Part shown: positions 27,901 through 36,506 of the stretch, in pieces | How positions within the stretch are numbered: the first letter of the stretch is position 1 | Layout of the letters: every line of letters starts with the position of its first letter | NCBI RefSeq assembly: GCF_001297065.1 | Contig: NZ_LHOX01000003.1 | Span: 1-64,000 of the forward strand | Source of the DNA: Enterococcus sp. RIT-PI-f | GTDB taxonomy: Bacteria > Bacillota > Bacilli > Lactobacillales > Enterococcaceae | Length of the DNA: 64,000 bases | Direction: 5' to 3' | Notes under the pieces: model-generated | What the model was told of the DNA's origin: nothing | Database searches by the model: none | Seen by the model: the letters and a program-made list of their open reading frames with translations, nothing else | Made by a program: the position numbers and the translations under genes

Positions 27901-28022
27901 TCCAAGCGTTTTATCAAAATGATGCTATCCATTTAACAACTGCTGGAGCTTTATTTTATGCGGAATTGATTGCTGGATTATTTGTTGAAGCACATCGTAA
28001 CATGAGTGATCCCAAGCAATAG
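24912..28022 (+). CDS. fusion: PL11 rhamnogalacturonan lyase + SGNH acetylesterase
   Basis: 1036-aa multidomain protein without a signal peptide. Residues about 1-90 look like an FnIII/beta-sandwich domain. About 90-805 is a PL11 lyase (YesW/YesX family), an eight-bladed propeller with Asp-rich calcium loops: DADGDG at 210, DFNSDGKGE at 274 and DIDGDG at 537. Residues about 806-1030 form an SGNH/CE12 esterase (YesT-like) with GDS (Ser813), GHND (898-901) and DAIH (Asp1004, His1007). Endo-cleavage of the RG backbone and deacetylation are thus on one chain. The start is uncertain: GTG 24912 is used, but its ribosome-binding site is weak. It is transcribed alone from a promoter with the shared 30-bp element. 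Confidence 0.9.
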   Translation: MCLLISTKKIAKQSITIQWQEMEKSQKPYRVFWSNKNLATSQFEFVGEVNEPYFTLYKSTHVPHYFKISGTDWESPVYESPVFHHFNEQIETLDRGLIAVPIDEGIFLSWRLLFTEVIGYDKMQQSLTSLPFTLYRNDVEIAVIENSTNYLDPHGKPSDTYRVAYEANHSKSVSVWANNYFDVPIKKPKSSVTPNGKLYHYQANDLSVMDADGDGEYELILKWEPSNAQDVSQKGYTGNCYIDCYKLSGKLVWRIDCGPNIRSGAHYTQFMCFDFNSDGKGEINIKTAPGTKIIRFDDHGDVIDEVFITLPTSDRASGITHQDNYVCSSEDYANHLHRLFMKWHRQPEVLRGQWPQTIEDCLHLKPRYNYPLSSNDAQLLVDYFIDEFAPSKSEKNQLRNFEGFIFDGPEYLTMFSGDGKEIQTIPFPFPRDDDGLRWGDYAGKRIEPCNRVDRFLSGVGYLDGERPYLIICRGYYTRTCIAAYHFINNAFEEVWKIDSGHIPMDNPFDNHSTEVNGTDPQYGTLAGQGNHSLSCVDIDGDGCMEIIYGGAAIDHDGRLLYSSWDKLPSGQLAKLGHGDAMHVADIDPDRPGFEIFNVFEGASAAPYGYALRKAENGNVIFGEYEEARDLGRCMIGDVLPQRGLQCWVNTIGTFDCHGRLLEEKTLGTNMSIRYRPDFTTQVIDGTDYLTEKGSGVINDFRQGTVLIPNDTKTNNGTKGNPALVVDLFGDYREELIVRKSDSSALRIYTNTEKSNQKLFTLMHDTQYRTGIAWQNNCYNQPCYPKFYYASDLDSAYILPHLTRKPVFYLIGDSTIQSYEDCENQYGWGQFFLGCLNNGYSQKMFCTEQNHVFRYENQRNVVENHALAGRSSRSYYEQDHLKVIGDIIREGDFLFIQFGHNDLDLNRSDRYVPIEEFTDTLKRYIDWAKEKNAIPVLLTTTIPGTNLKDRNSDLFNYHKRLKHYNDETTRFAQMQNILFLPVSEVAANHFQQLSAEKIQAFYQNDAIHLTTAGALFYAELIAGLFVEAHRNMSDPKQ

Positions 28023-28099
28023 TTGAAAAATAATGAACACTGATTATTTTTCAAAAAAAAGTATCATATTAAAGTGAATAGTTGGCAAATCATAAAGAA

Positions 28100-28141
28100 A
28101 ACACGACCCATACATATTCACCGAATGGATCGTGTTTTTTT
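28100..28141. terminator. bidirectional terminator between convergent genes
   Basis: A 12-bp stem with one mismatch (28100-28111 with 28125-28136) is followed by a T-run on the plus strand and a shorter one (TTTTCTTT) on the minus strand. It serves the PL11 fusion gene and the epimerase gene. Confidence 0.85.
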
Positions 28142-28153
28142 CCTTTATTACAA

Positions 28154-28981
28154 TTAGAGATTTTTAAGCAGGGTAACTGCCCGTTCAATACCAGTATCTT
28201 TCGTTTCTTCAAGTACAACGTAGCACATGGGTTTCTTTTCTTGCAAGATATTCAATATTTCTTTGTAAGCAATCTGACCTTCTCCTAGTGGAACAGGGAC
28301 TATCCTATTTCCATCTATCTGATAGTCTTTTAAATGTAAACAAACGATTTGATCACCGAACATTTCAAACGCTTCTTTGACAATAGATACTTGATCTGCA
28401 GCTGTTTCTGCTGTGATCAAATTTGTTGGATCATAGATAATACCAAGATAAGGTGAAGGTACCCGTTTGATTAATTCTGCTATACGATGATTTGAATATA
28501 ATGGATGATTCAATCCTGCTTCAATGCCAACCATTGTTTGGTGTTGCTCACCGACTGAAACCAGCCGACTAATCACTTCAACTAAATCATCAAAAACCGC
28601 ATCCGTGAAATTTTCCTCGCTATATCCAAGGGCTGGAATGACCGATCCTGTTTCCGAAGCAACCATGGCTGCGCCAAAATAGCGTGCGTGGAACAAGTAT
28701 TGTTCAAATTTACTTAATATTTCTTCTCTAACTGCTGCATCTGGATGGATCAAGTTGCTGTAACAACTTAACAGTGCGATTTGAACATGACTTGCTGCAA
28801 ATGTCTGTTTAAAAAAAGTACCCATCCCCGGATTGATTTTATCAGCCGCACTCCATTCAGGAAAAGACGCGCTTAATGCGAATTGCACATTCCTGACATC
28901 CTTAGAAGCAACCGCCTGGGCTAACGATTCAGGTCGAGTTATGCCAGATAGATCATGACCTCTTACTGCAAGATTAAACAT
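28154..28981 (-). CDS. sugar phosphate isomerase/epimerase family protein (TIM barrel)
   Basis: 275-aa protein of the xylose-isomerase-like TIM-barrel fold (AP endonuclease 2 superfamily). Metal-ligand positions expected for the fold are visible: Glu in MVGIEAG, Asp in IIYDPTNL, His in CLHLKDY and Glu in VVLEET. The exact reaction cannot be read from the sequence; in this setting an isomerase or epimerase acting on a galacturonate, rhamnose or glucuronate derivative is plausible. It is the last gene of the operon containing both GH28 genes and GH115, or may be read from its own promoter: TTGAAT and TATAGG with an 18-bp spacer lie in the 137-bp gap upstream. Confidence 0.8.
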   Translation of the reverse strand: MFNLAVRGHDLSGITRPESLAQAVASKDVRNVQFALSASFPEWSAADKINPGMGTFFKQTFAASHVQIALLSCYSNLIHPDAAVREEILSKFEQYLFHARYFGAAMVASETGSVIPALGYSEENFTDAVFDDLVEVISRLVSVGEQHQTMVGIEAGLNHPLYSNHRIAELIKRVPSPYLGIIYDPTNLITAETAADQVSIVKEAFEMFGDQIVCLHLKDYQIDGNRIVPVPLGEGQIAYKEILNILQEKKPMCYVVLEETKDTGIERAVTLLKNL

Positions 28982-29048
28982 TATTTCATTCCTTTCTTTC
29001 TGTTCTGCTGCTTCCTATACGAAGCAACAAGTAAAGTATTCAACTAAT

Positions 29049-29062
29049 TGGTAACGCTATCT
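29049..29062. promoter_or_regulatory. weak cre-like site upstream of the epimerase gene
   Basis: TGGTAACGCTATCT matches 12 of 14 CcpA consensus positions. Supported mainly by its position in front of an island gene. Confidence 0.25.
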
Positions 29063-29118
29063 TTAAACAATACCATATCACACTTTATAAAACGATCTTC
29101 GATTACTTTTTTTGGGCT

Positions 29119-30375
29119 TTATCTTTCATACACATCATTTTCATCTTTCGTTATATTCAAAGCAGTCACAGTAACATGCTGAAAATCCATCTGTTTTACT
29201 CCACTGATTTTCCCATATTCATGAGCCTCAATCCTCACATCTTTGAACTGCAACTGATCGATTGGCTCTTTCTCACTTCCCTCAATGAAAAAAGCACGTG
29301 AGCTCCCCATTTTTTGATCATTGACAACAGCTACTTGTCCAACAACTATATCTTTTACTTTTGCTGGACCTACACTCTGTTTATGGGTACCAATTAATTT
29401 ATGCCAGTGATCCGGAATATCACCTCGATAGGTATGAGGTATCATGGCATAGCTATACTCCGGATACCAATCGGTTTGGATCAGAAATGGAAATTGAACA
29501 TTCTTCATGTGTAATTCTGATACATTAATTCGCTGAATAAATCCGCCACGATCATTGGCTGACTTGATCCTAAAGCCCACCCCGGTTCCTTCAAATTGAA
29601 TACGACGGATGTCTACGTCCTCGATCCCTCCTGATGTTTCACTACCAATCGTGATGCCCGATCCTTTTCCAATCTGGCAATCTTTAATAGTAATATTTCT
29701 GGAAATGGTTTGATTTTCCCGTGCTTCTTCACCTCTACCTGCTTTGATACAAATATTATCATCATTGCAAGACACATAAACATTTTGCACGACCACATTT
29801 TCTGACGAATCAATATCGATGCCATCAGTACTAGGTCCCTTAGAATTGATAACGCTGATTCCATCTATCAACACATCGTTTGCATAGGTCACTTGCGTAT
29901 TCCAAAAACCAGACTGTTCCGTTCGAATTCCTTTGATTTTGACGCCCTGACTGCGATATACCAGAATATTACGCGGCCGTTTACAGTCATAGTCTGCTGC
30001 CCACCGCAGACCTTTTTTGGCATAATCTGCCATCATACCACTGGTTTCATCATCTCCCCAAAATTTCCGCCACCAATGCTCACCCTGACCGTCAATTTTA
30101 CCAGTGCCAGAAATGCTTACATTCGTTGCATTGACTATATTCAAAACTGCGGCTGGCCAATGCATATCCACGCCTGCAACACGATTATAAAATTCCGGAT
30201 AATCATCTATTTTCCAGCTTCCGTATAGCGTTGTTTCAGCTGATAAAACAAAGTGTACATGGCTCTTAATAAAAATAGCGCCGACTAAATATTCTCCTGC
30301 TGGTGTAATGACCTGGCCATTGGTTAGAGAAGCTTGATCAATTTGTTCTTGCAACTGTTTTGTAATATCTTTCAT
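29119..30375 (-). CDS. GH28 family glycoside hydrolase with altered GHG motif
   Basis: 418-aa right-handed beta-helix enzyme of GH28, cytoplasmic (no signal). The catalytic aspartates are in STDGID (182-187) and NDDN (Asp205, Asp206), and RIKS (269-272) is the substrate-binding motif. The His of the usual GHG motif is replaced: the sequence reads GSG (238-240). That may shift specificity away from polygalacturonan, for example to rhamnogalacturonan or oligogalacturonides. The ATG at 30375 has AAGGAAGG upstream; a longer in-frame start (30444) would overlap the GH115 gene and has no ribosome-binding site. It lies directly downstream of GH115 in the same operon. Confidence 0.85.
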   Translation of the reverse strand: MKDITKQLQEQIDQASLTNGQVITPAGEYLVGAIFIKSHVHFVLSAETTLYGSWKIDDYPEFYNRVAGVDMHWPAAVLNIVNATNVSISGTGKIDGQGEHWWRKFWGDDETSGMMADYAKKGLRWAADYDCKRPRNILVYRSQGVKIKGIRTEQSGFWNTQVTYANDVLIDGISVINSKGPSTDGIDIDSSENVVVQNVYVSCNDDNICIKAGRGEEARENQTISRNITIKDCQIGKGSGITIGSETSGGIEDVDIRRIQFEGTGVGFRIKSANDRGGFIQRINVSELHMKNVQFPFLIQTDWYPEYSYAMIPHTYRGDIPDHWHKLIGTHKQSVGPAKVKDIVVGQVAVVNDQKMGSSRAFFIEGSEKEPIDQLQFKDVRIEAHEYGKISGVKQMDFQHVTVTALNITKDENDVYER

Positions 30376-30412
30376 AGTACCCTTCCTTCTTGCTTTCTCC
30401 TGTGCTTCGCTT

Positions 30413-33400
30413 TTACTGATTATATGAAATGCACCACTCATCATCTGCCAGAGGCAGTCTATCTTGATTGGTGATAAATATCCGATCGATTTTCACATTC
30501 GCGCTTCTTCCGTGGATACCTATCAAATTGGCGCCTTCTGATAAATGAACAGTAGCAAGATGGTTCCAATGCCAAATAGATGTCGTTAAGAAATGAAACA
30601 ATCCTTTTGATACAGCATGGCATGTTTCATTTAAAAGTTCGCCATTTATACTCAATGCAACTTTATCACTAAATTTACTATCATATTTCAGTAAAAACCA
30701 TAAACGATAATTGTCAGAGTGATGAAGATTGATCCGATAATACAATGATGGTGCCGCTAGAGGACTATGCCAAAGAACGCCCTCCTCACCTGGAATAACC
30801 ATTCCTAAGCCACGGTTGCCATTCGTTGGTGTGCCAATATGTGACCAAATTCCAGTTGTTTCACCTGGTAAAGAACTTGTGTGATACGCATACTCTGACT
30901 GCTTTATAGCATCCTCGATTTCAATCAGTACAGACCCCTCTTTATCTTCATATGGCCTGTATCCTCCATAGCCTGAAGAACTGTGTTGTCCCATGTCGAT
31001 TGCTTCTACTTCACCACATTTTTTTTGACTCTTTTTGGTCATTTTTGCATGAATAAAATCCTGCTGATAAAAAGCTTCATCAACATACAGCATCTCTGGC
31101 AACGGAATCTCTTGATAGAAGCTGTGATACTCTCTTTGGCAAAACGCATCAAAACTTTGAGGCAGATGCGGTAATGCTTCTTTTCGATTGTCTCTCGATT
31201 TCACATAATTGATTGGTGGACCTAGCTGGCATTTTTGATATTCTTGGGTATAGATAACAACTTTAGAAAGCACTACATATCGATCGACAGCAATCAATTT
31301 GAACGTGTGGTTCCCTTTAGTAAGATATGGTAACCGGCAATAACACTTATCCACTTCATTTGTAACAGCCTCACGCCAATTTCCGCGATGCTCATCTGTG
31401 ATTTCTGTTTCAATGATTTGCATCGGAAAGTTATCAATTTGAACGCCGAATCTCAATCTACCAACTGAATTAAGCGTAGGCATGCGATAGACTTCGAGTA
31501 AATGACTGCCTGGGCTTTTCAAAGAAAATTGATAATAAGTGAAAGGGTAATCTTTTTCTTCTCCCTCTTGAACGACTGCTTCAAGCGCGTCTCCTCCGAA
31601 TCTACCGAGGTCGCTTCTTACTTGCCATTGACCAACGGATGAATGGTTTTGCCCATCAAAATCTGTGGGTACAAAAGCTACATAACCATCTGTTTCGGTC
31701 AAAGAAGATAGTTTCTCATCCACTAATCGTTCATTGATCACTGCCTCGACTTCGATAATACTGGTTTTCTCATTTGACCACTGGATAGTTATCTGCCCTT
31801 TCGTATTTTTCGAAAGCAGCGTTTCATCGATGTTGATCAAAATACGCTGTTCTGGCAGGTTACTTGTGAGTTCACCCGATACCGAGGATAACATTACCCA
31901 TTGAGGTGCTTCTATCGAATAAGTTAACTTTTCAGTGCTTTGATTGGACAGATCTATCCATTTTTGTCGTATGCCGCCTGTTTCAAAGACAAGCTTCTCG
32001 GCAAATGAGCTACCTTGCCAAATAAAGACCTGACCTTGCGGTTGTGATGTACATAATGCAGGCTTTGTTGTCGGATACATCCGCATATTGGGTGGAGGTG
32101 CACTTTCTGGTGTCATGATCCCATTCCATTTCCCATCAAGCATTCGTTGATTGTAATAAAACAAAAGCCATCTTAAATAGGTTGTGTACCGTGATGATAA
32201 TTGGGTATAATAGTCAGCTGCTGCCCAATTCTCCCTTTCATAAGACAGTATACTCCTGTCCGCAAAATAATATTCAGCATTCTTAAAATAGGCAGCCTGA
32301 ACTTTCATTTGAATCAGTTGGAAAAAAGCAGGCTTTTCGATTGTTGATAGACGTGCGGCTATTTGATTGACTTGGTCAAATATATCTTTGATTTGATTGA
32401 GTCTGGCAGCTGCTTCATCTCCAAATGTATTCTGACTAAAGGTATGATTATCCATCATTTCTATTTTGCGTACATTGATTACCTGTGTAAATCGATTAAA
32501 TAAAGGCCCACCATCACATCCAATATCTGAATCAAATTCTTGATTCAACCAGTCGGTCAAGAAAGCGTTGATATCGAGAGTCGTTGTTTCTTTCCCTACT
32601 TCCCAAGCGTAACGGGTATAAAATTCGATATCTTGCTCTATTCCTTTGATTGATCCGACATTCAATACCCACATTTTCTTGATGCCGTTTTCCCATGACT
32701 TTTTCAATTCATTTTTCATTCTAGCCAATGGCGTTGAACTGATGAAAAGATAATGCAAATTGTTACTTGACCAATAGGAACTATGATAATATAACCCATG
32801 GCCTCCTTTTCTCTGCTGTTCCCTTTCATTAGGAAAACGACGCATATACCCATAATTATCATTTGACCAGATAATCGTGACGTCCTCTGGAATAGTTAAA
32901 CCAGCATCATAATAAGTCAATACTTCTTTATATGGAACCATGATTTGCAGCAGATCTGATACAGGAATCGTATGCACCTCAGATAGGATTTGTTGCTGAT
33001 CCGCAATGACTTGTTCCAAAAGTGCAATTTTAGCTGCTTGTTTTTCTTTTTCTGTTAATTTCTGATTTTGATCAATGGATTCTGTCGTAAATCCTGTATC
33101 ATGTATCCCTCGCATACCTAAGGTGTAACTTACATCATATTTCTTGTTTGCTTCAACACTCTCCCGCCAATATTCCCGTAATTTTTCTTGATTCCATCCT
33201 TTGATTGAGTAGTCATAGACAACTTTAGGATCTGTATATCCTTTTTGTTCCAGCCAAGGCTGCCATTCGTTTTGATTACTTCTTAATAACATATCACAAT
33301 GAGAAGTACCGATAATGATGCCGCGTGCATCAGCAAGACGTGCATGTTCTGGATTTTGATTAAAATAGTTGACATGCATGGCTGGCCAGAGATAATTTAC

Positions 33401-33970
33401 CTTTAATCGCAACATCAAATCGAATATATGTCGATATGTTTCTAAACCGATCGTTCCATCATTAGTATGAATTTTGGCCCATTGCGCTAGTGCTTCCTCA
33501 TCATTGATAAAAAAACCCCGGTATTGCACAGAAGGATAGTCTGATTGATAATAATCTATTGGCAGTATGAAACAATCTTTATGTTTGATTGGTACATCAG
33601 CAAAAAAATGCCAAGGTGAAACACCTATTTGACGGATAAAGTCATAAATTCCAAAGATTGTTCCTCGGGCGTCCCCACCGATGATCCATAATTTCCCTTT
33701 ACATACAGCGATGATATAACTTTCCCAAATCACTTTTCCCTCACGATCGATCAAGCCAGAGATATCCGGATAAAAAGGAAAATGACTGATTTGATCATAA
33801 GTAGAAATAACGAATTCTGCTTCTTCAAAAGAAACTTCTCTTACCTCTTTTTCAAAAACTTTACCTAAGTCTTCTCTTAAGTCAATGATTGCATTGTCAA
33901 TGCTTGTTGCTGCAATTTTTTGATACATCGATATGACTTCCTGCCCAAAAAAAATGTGCTTATTATCCAT
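30413..33970 (-). CDS. GH115 alpha-glucuronidase family protein
   Basis: 1185-aa intracellular protein of GH115, enzymes that release (4-O-methyl)glucuronic acid from branched polysaccharides such as xylan or arabinogalactan. Family marks: YRGFFINDEEALAQWA after an N-terminal alpha/beta domain, a central catalytic barrel with VNYLWPAMH, IIGTSHCDMLLR, YTLGMRGIHD, WSNDNYGYMRR and GLYYHSSYWS, and a C-terminal beta domain. The ATG at 33970 follows GAGGGAG; another ATG at 33982 overlaps the previous stop (ATGA) and is the alternative start. GH115 inside a rhamnogalacturonan locus suggests that glucuronic-acid-capped galactan or arabinogalactan side chains of RG-I are also consumed. Confidence 0.87.
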   Translation of the reverse strand: MDNKHIFFGQEVISMYQKIAATSIDNAIIDLREDLGKVFEKEVREVSFEEAEFVISTYDQISHFPFYPDISGLIDREGKVIWESYIIAVCKGKLWIIGGDARGTIFGIYDFIRQIGVSPWHFFADVPIKHKDCFILPIDYYQSDYPSVQYRGFFINDEEALAQWAKIHTNDGTIGLETYRHIFDLMLRLKVNYLWPAMHVNYFNQNPEHARLADARGIIIGTSHCDMLLRSNQNEWQPWLEQKGYTDPKVVYDYSIKGWNQEKLREYWRESVEANKKYDVSYTLGMRGIHDTGFTTESIDQNQKLTEKEKQAAKIALLEQVIADQQQILSEVHTIPVSDLLQIMVPYKEVLTYYDAGLTIPEDVTIIWSNDNYGYMRRFPNEREQQRKGGHGLYYHSSYWSSNNLHYLFISSTPLARMKNELKKSWENGIKKMWVLNVGSIKGIEQDIEFYTRYAWEVGKETTTLDINAFLTDWLNQEFDSDIGCDGGPLFNRFTQVINVRKIEMMDNHTFSQNTFGDEAAARLNQIKDIFDQVNQIAARLSTIEKPAFFQLIQMKVQAAYFKNAEYYFADRSILSYERENWAAADYYTQLSSRYTTYLRWLLFYYNQRMLDGKWNGIMTPESAPPPNMRMYPTTKPALCTSQPQGQVFIWQGSSFAEKLVFETGGIRQKWIDLSNQSTEKLTYSIEAPQWVMLSSVSGELTSNLPEQRILINIDETLLSKNTKGQITIQWSNEKTSIIEVEAVINERLVDEKLSSLTETDGYVAFVPTDFDGQNHSSVGQWQVRSDLGRFGGDALEAVVQEGEEKDYPFTYYQFSLKSPGSHLLEVYRMPTLNSVGRLRFGVQIDNFPMQIIETEITDEHRGNWREAVTNEVDKCYCRLPYLTKGNHTFKLIAVDRYVVLSKVVIYTQEYQKCQLGPPINYVKSRDNRKEALPHLPQSFDAFCQREYHSFYQEIPLPEMLYVDEAFYQQDFIHAKMTKKSQKKCGEVEAIDMGQHSSSGYGGYRPYEDKEGSVLIEIEDAIKQSEYAYHTSSLPGETTGIWSHIGTPTNGNRGLGMVIPGEEGVLWHSPLAAPSLYYRINLHHSDNYRLWFLLKYDSKFSDKVALSINGELLNETCHAVSKGLFHFLTTSIWHWNHLATVHLSEGANLIGIHGRSANVKIDRIFITNQDRLPLADDEWCISYNQ

Positions 33971-33978
33971 AATCTCCC

Positions 33979-35595
33979 TCATAAATAAATAGACATCGGT
34001 TCTGATGCGACTGATTCAATATCCTGTTTTTCAATAGACGTGATCAATGTCTCCTCCTTTAGAACATTGATTTTACGCAAATGGATTTTTCGACAATATG
34101 TCAATAACATATCAGCTGTTTCCTTTGTGGCTATCACATTGATCATATCCAAATGAACGTTTTCCACTGGGTTGACATCGTGGTTCGTTTTGTTCGAAAA
34201 GCCGATCAATTCAATCACTCTTCCATCTCCCGTAATGGTCACATTGGTCAAAAAAATATCTGAGATCACTGGCAAATCATGGGCCGGTTGGCCATCTGCA
34301 TTATAGGTAACAGGATGCGCCATAAATCGATCGATAGAACAATCACGAATATGGATGTTTTTTATATATCCGCCACGTTCATTCTGTGCCTTTAACTCAA
34401 TCCCATAAAACGTGTTCTTGATGACACAGTCACTAATATAAACATCTTCTACTCCGCCTGATTGTTCGCTGCCTATCGCAATTCCATGACCACCTCTTAT
34501 ATTTAAATCAAAAATATGAACGCCTTTAGTAGGTAAATGAATAATATTACCTTCGGGATTCTTACCTGATTTAATTGCCACGCAATCATCGCCAGTATCA
34601 AATTCAGTATCAAAAAGCCAGAGATTTCTTGAAGAATCTGGATCCCAGCCATCACCATTATCGATACCTTTGGAAAGAATCGTTAGTCCATGGGAAACAA
34701 TTGTATCGGAATAAATCATATGTATCGTCCAACTAGGGGGATTAATCAATTTTAAACCTGTCATGTGGATATTTTTTGCTTGCATAGTAGATATTAAACG
34801 TCCTCTTGCGCGTCTCCCCGCCTGTTGGTCAGAAACATATTGAGGAAATTTCTCTTTATTCGCATAAATTTCCCGCATGGCCATTCCAAGTTGATTGCCT
34901 CCACCATTGATAGTGCCTGTTCCACAAATGCGGACATTATTGCAGACGATTCTTTGACGGTCTGATGGATCAATATAGCCGATGTTAATCAATGAACGGT
35001 AACAGTATAGTTCCCATCCTTCATAACGGCTTAATGGCAACCCATCTTCATTGCAGATACCATCATACATTTTTTGATCAAAAAAGCGAAAATCATCTGG
35101 ATTTTGACTGGCGGTCAAACAGCCATCAATTTGTAATGTCATATGACTTTTTAGCTGAATGGCTCCTGATAAGATGTTTGCCTCTTTAGGAATCAAGACT
35201 GTTCCGCCAAGGGAGCACTCATCAATCGCTTGTTGTAATAGATGTGTGGCTATTGTTGCGCCTGTTGGGTCAATCAGATAGGGCGCACGGGTCACATCAA
35301 TCCATTCAGTGGGGGACATTGTTGTAAGTGAACAAGTAGCCTCATCATGATCGAATCGTTCCCCCTCATCACTCAAACAATAGAGCGTCAACCGATACGT
35401 TGTATTCGCATGAAGATGTTGAACCGTAAAATGTGTCTTATTCGCTGGCAGCACAGCAATACAGTCATTATCAAGCTGGATCTGATAGGCTGCTACGTTG
35501 AATATAGCTGTCGGTTTTTCCCAAACCACCGTAGCTTGATTCTCAGAAATAGTTGCAGGTAATACATGAAAGTGAAACATTGAATGGCTTTGCAT
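33979..35595 (-). CDS. FnIII-GH28 exo-polygalacturonase-like enzyme
   Basis: 538-aa cytoplasmic protein. Residues 1-95 form a fibronectin-III-like domain (strands around ATVVWEKP and TTYRLTLYCLSDEG); residues about 100-538 are a GH28 beta-helix. Catalytic motifs are complete: NGDGWDPD (313-320), TGDD (Asp336, Asp337), GGHG (368-371) and LKAQ (401-404). FnIII plus GH28 is the layout of PehX-type exo-poly-galacturonosidases that release galacturonate or digalacturonate from oligomers. No signal peptide, unlike the periplasmic or secreted relatives. The ATG at 35595 follows GGAAAGGG. It ends 8 bases before the GH115 start, so these genes are coupled. Confidence 0.87.
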   Translation of the reverse strand: MQSHSMFHFHVLPATISENQATVVWEKPTAIFNVAAYQIQLDNDCIAVLPANKTHFTVQHLHANTTYRLTLYCLSDEGERFDHDEATCSLTTMSPTEWIDVTRAPYLIDPTGATIATHLLQQAIDECSLGGTVLIPKEANILSGAIQLKSHMTLQIDGCLTASQNPDDFRFFDQKMYDGICNEDGLPLSRYEGWELYCYRSLINIGYIDPSDRQRIVCNNVRICGTGTINGGGNQLGMAMREIYANKEKFPQYVSDQQAGRRARGRLISTMQAKNIHMTGLKLINPPSWTIHMIYSDTIVSHGLTILSKGIDNGDGWDPDSSRNLWLFDTEFDTGDDCVAIKSGKNPEGNIIHLPTKGVHIFDLNIRGGHGIAIGSEQSGGVEDVYISDCVIKNTFYGIELKAQNERGGYIKNIHIRDCSIDRFMAHPVTYNADGQPAHDLPVISDIFLTNVTITGDGRVIELIGFSNKTNHDVNPVENVHLDMINVIATKETADMLLTYCRKIHLRKINVLKEETLITSIEKQDIESVASEPMSIYL

Positions 35596-35668
35596 AAAAA
35601 ATCCCTTTCCTTTCTGCACAAAAATATAAAAGAAGATATTCTATGACAGTCGAATATCTTCTACAAAC

Positions 35669-36502
35669 TTATTTAAGTCCAGTTGTGCTGATACCTTCCA
35701 CAATATATTTTTGGAACAAAAAGAAAATAATCAATACTGGTAGTAGTGATACAACAGACATGGCGAACATCGCTCCCCAATTAGAAGTACTACTAGAATC
35801 CAAGAACTGCTTTAAGGCAATTGAAACTGTATAATTTTCGGGACGAGTCAAGTAAAGCATTGGCCCAATCAATTCTTCCCACTTCCAATAAAAGGCAAAA
35901 ATTGCAGCATTTGCCAAAGAAGGTTTCATCAAGGGCAAAATGACTCTAAAAAAGATACCAACACGGCCACAACCATCCATTTTTGCTGCTTCATCTAAAT
36001 CAGTTGGAATTGCAGACACAAATTGCACCATCATGAAGATGAAGAACGCATGACCAAAATATGATGGAACTGTTACTGGTCGAATCGAATTCAACCAGCC
36101 TAATTGATTAAACCACAAATATTGAGGGACCATAATGATTTCTTGCGGTAACATCATAGTCACCAATACACATGCAAACCAAAAGCCTTTTCCTTTAAAA
36201 GGAATACGGCCAAATCCATAAGAAATCACTGCAGATGAACAAACTGCACCAATCATCGCAATCAGTGCGATCCGCAAAGAGTTAAAGATATAAGTAAAAA
36301 ATGGAATGCCAGCAATCCCTTGAAACCCCTTCGTAAAATTATCCAAAGTCCAATTTCTAGGAATCAACTGCGTTGCAGTTTGGAATATCTCATTGTTTGG
36401 CTTGAAAGAACTGAAGATCAACCAGAATATCGGGTATAGCATAATCAATGCCGCAATCAGGATTAATCCGTCAAATAAATAGTTGCGTTTTTGGACTTGC
36501 AT
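35669..36502 (-). CDS. ABC sugar permease, MalG/YesQ type
   Basis: 277-aa inner-membrane permease with six hydrophobic segments and the EAA loop [26 protein letters not shown]. It ends in the usual [15 protein letters not shown]. The ATG at 36502 has AGGAGG eight bases upstream; the longer reading frame from 36577 overlaps the partner permease gene and is rejected. It resembles YesQ of the B. subtilis RG cluster and is encoded with a YesP-like permease and YesO-like binding protein. No ATPase is present. The probable substrate is rhamnogalacturonan-derived oligosaccharides, inferred from neighbours. Confidence 0.88.
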   Translation of the reverse strand: MQVQKRNYLFDGLILIAALIMLYPIFWLIFSSFKPNNEIFQTATQLIPRNWTLDNFTKGFQGIAGIPFFTYIFNSLRIALIAMIGAVCSSAVISYGFGRIPFKGKGFWFACVLVTMMLPQEIIMVPQYLWFNQLGWLNSIRPVTVPSYFGHAFFIFMMVQFVSAIPTDLDEAAKMDGCGRVGIFFRVILPLMKPSLANAAIFAFYWKWEELIGPMLYLTRPENYTVSIALKQFLDSSSTSNWGAMFAMSVVSLLPVLIIFFLFQKYIVEGISTTGLK

Positions 36503-36506
36503 TTTT

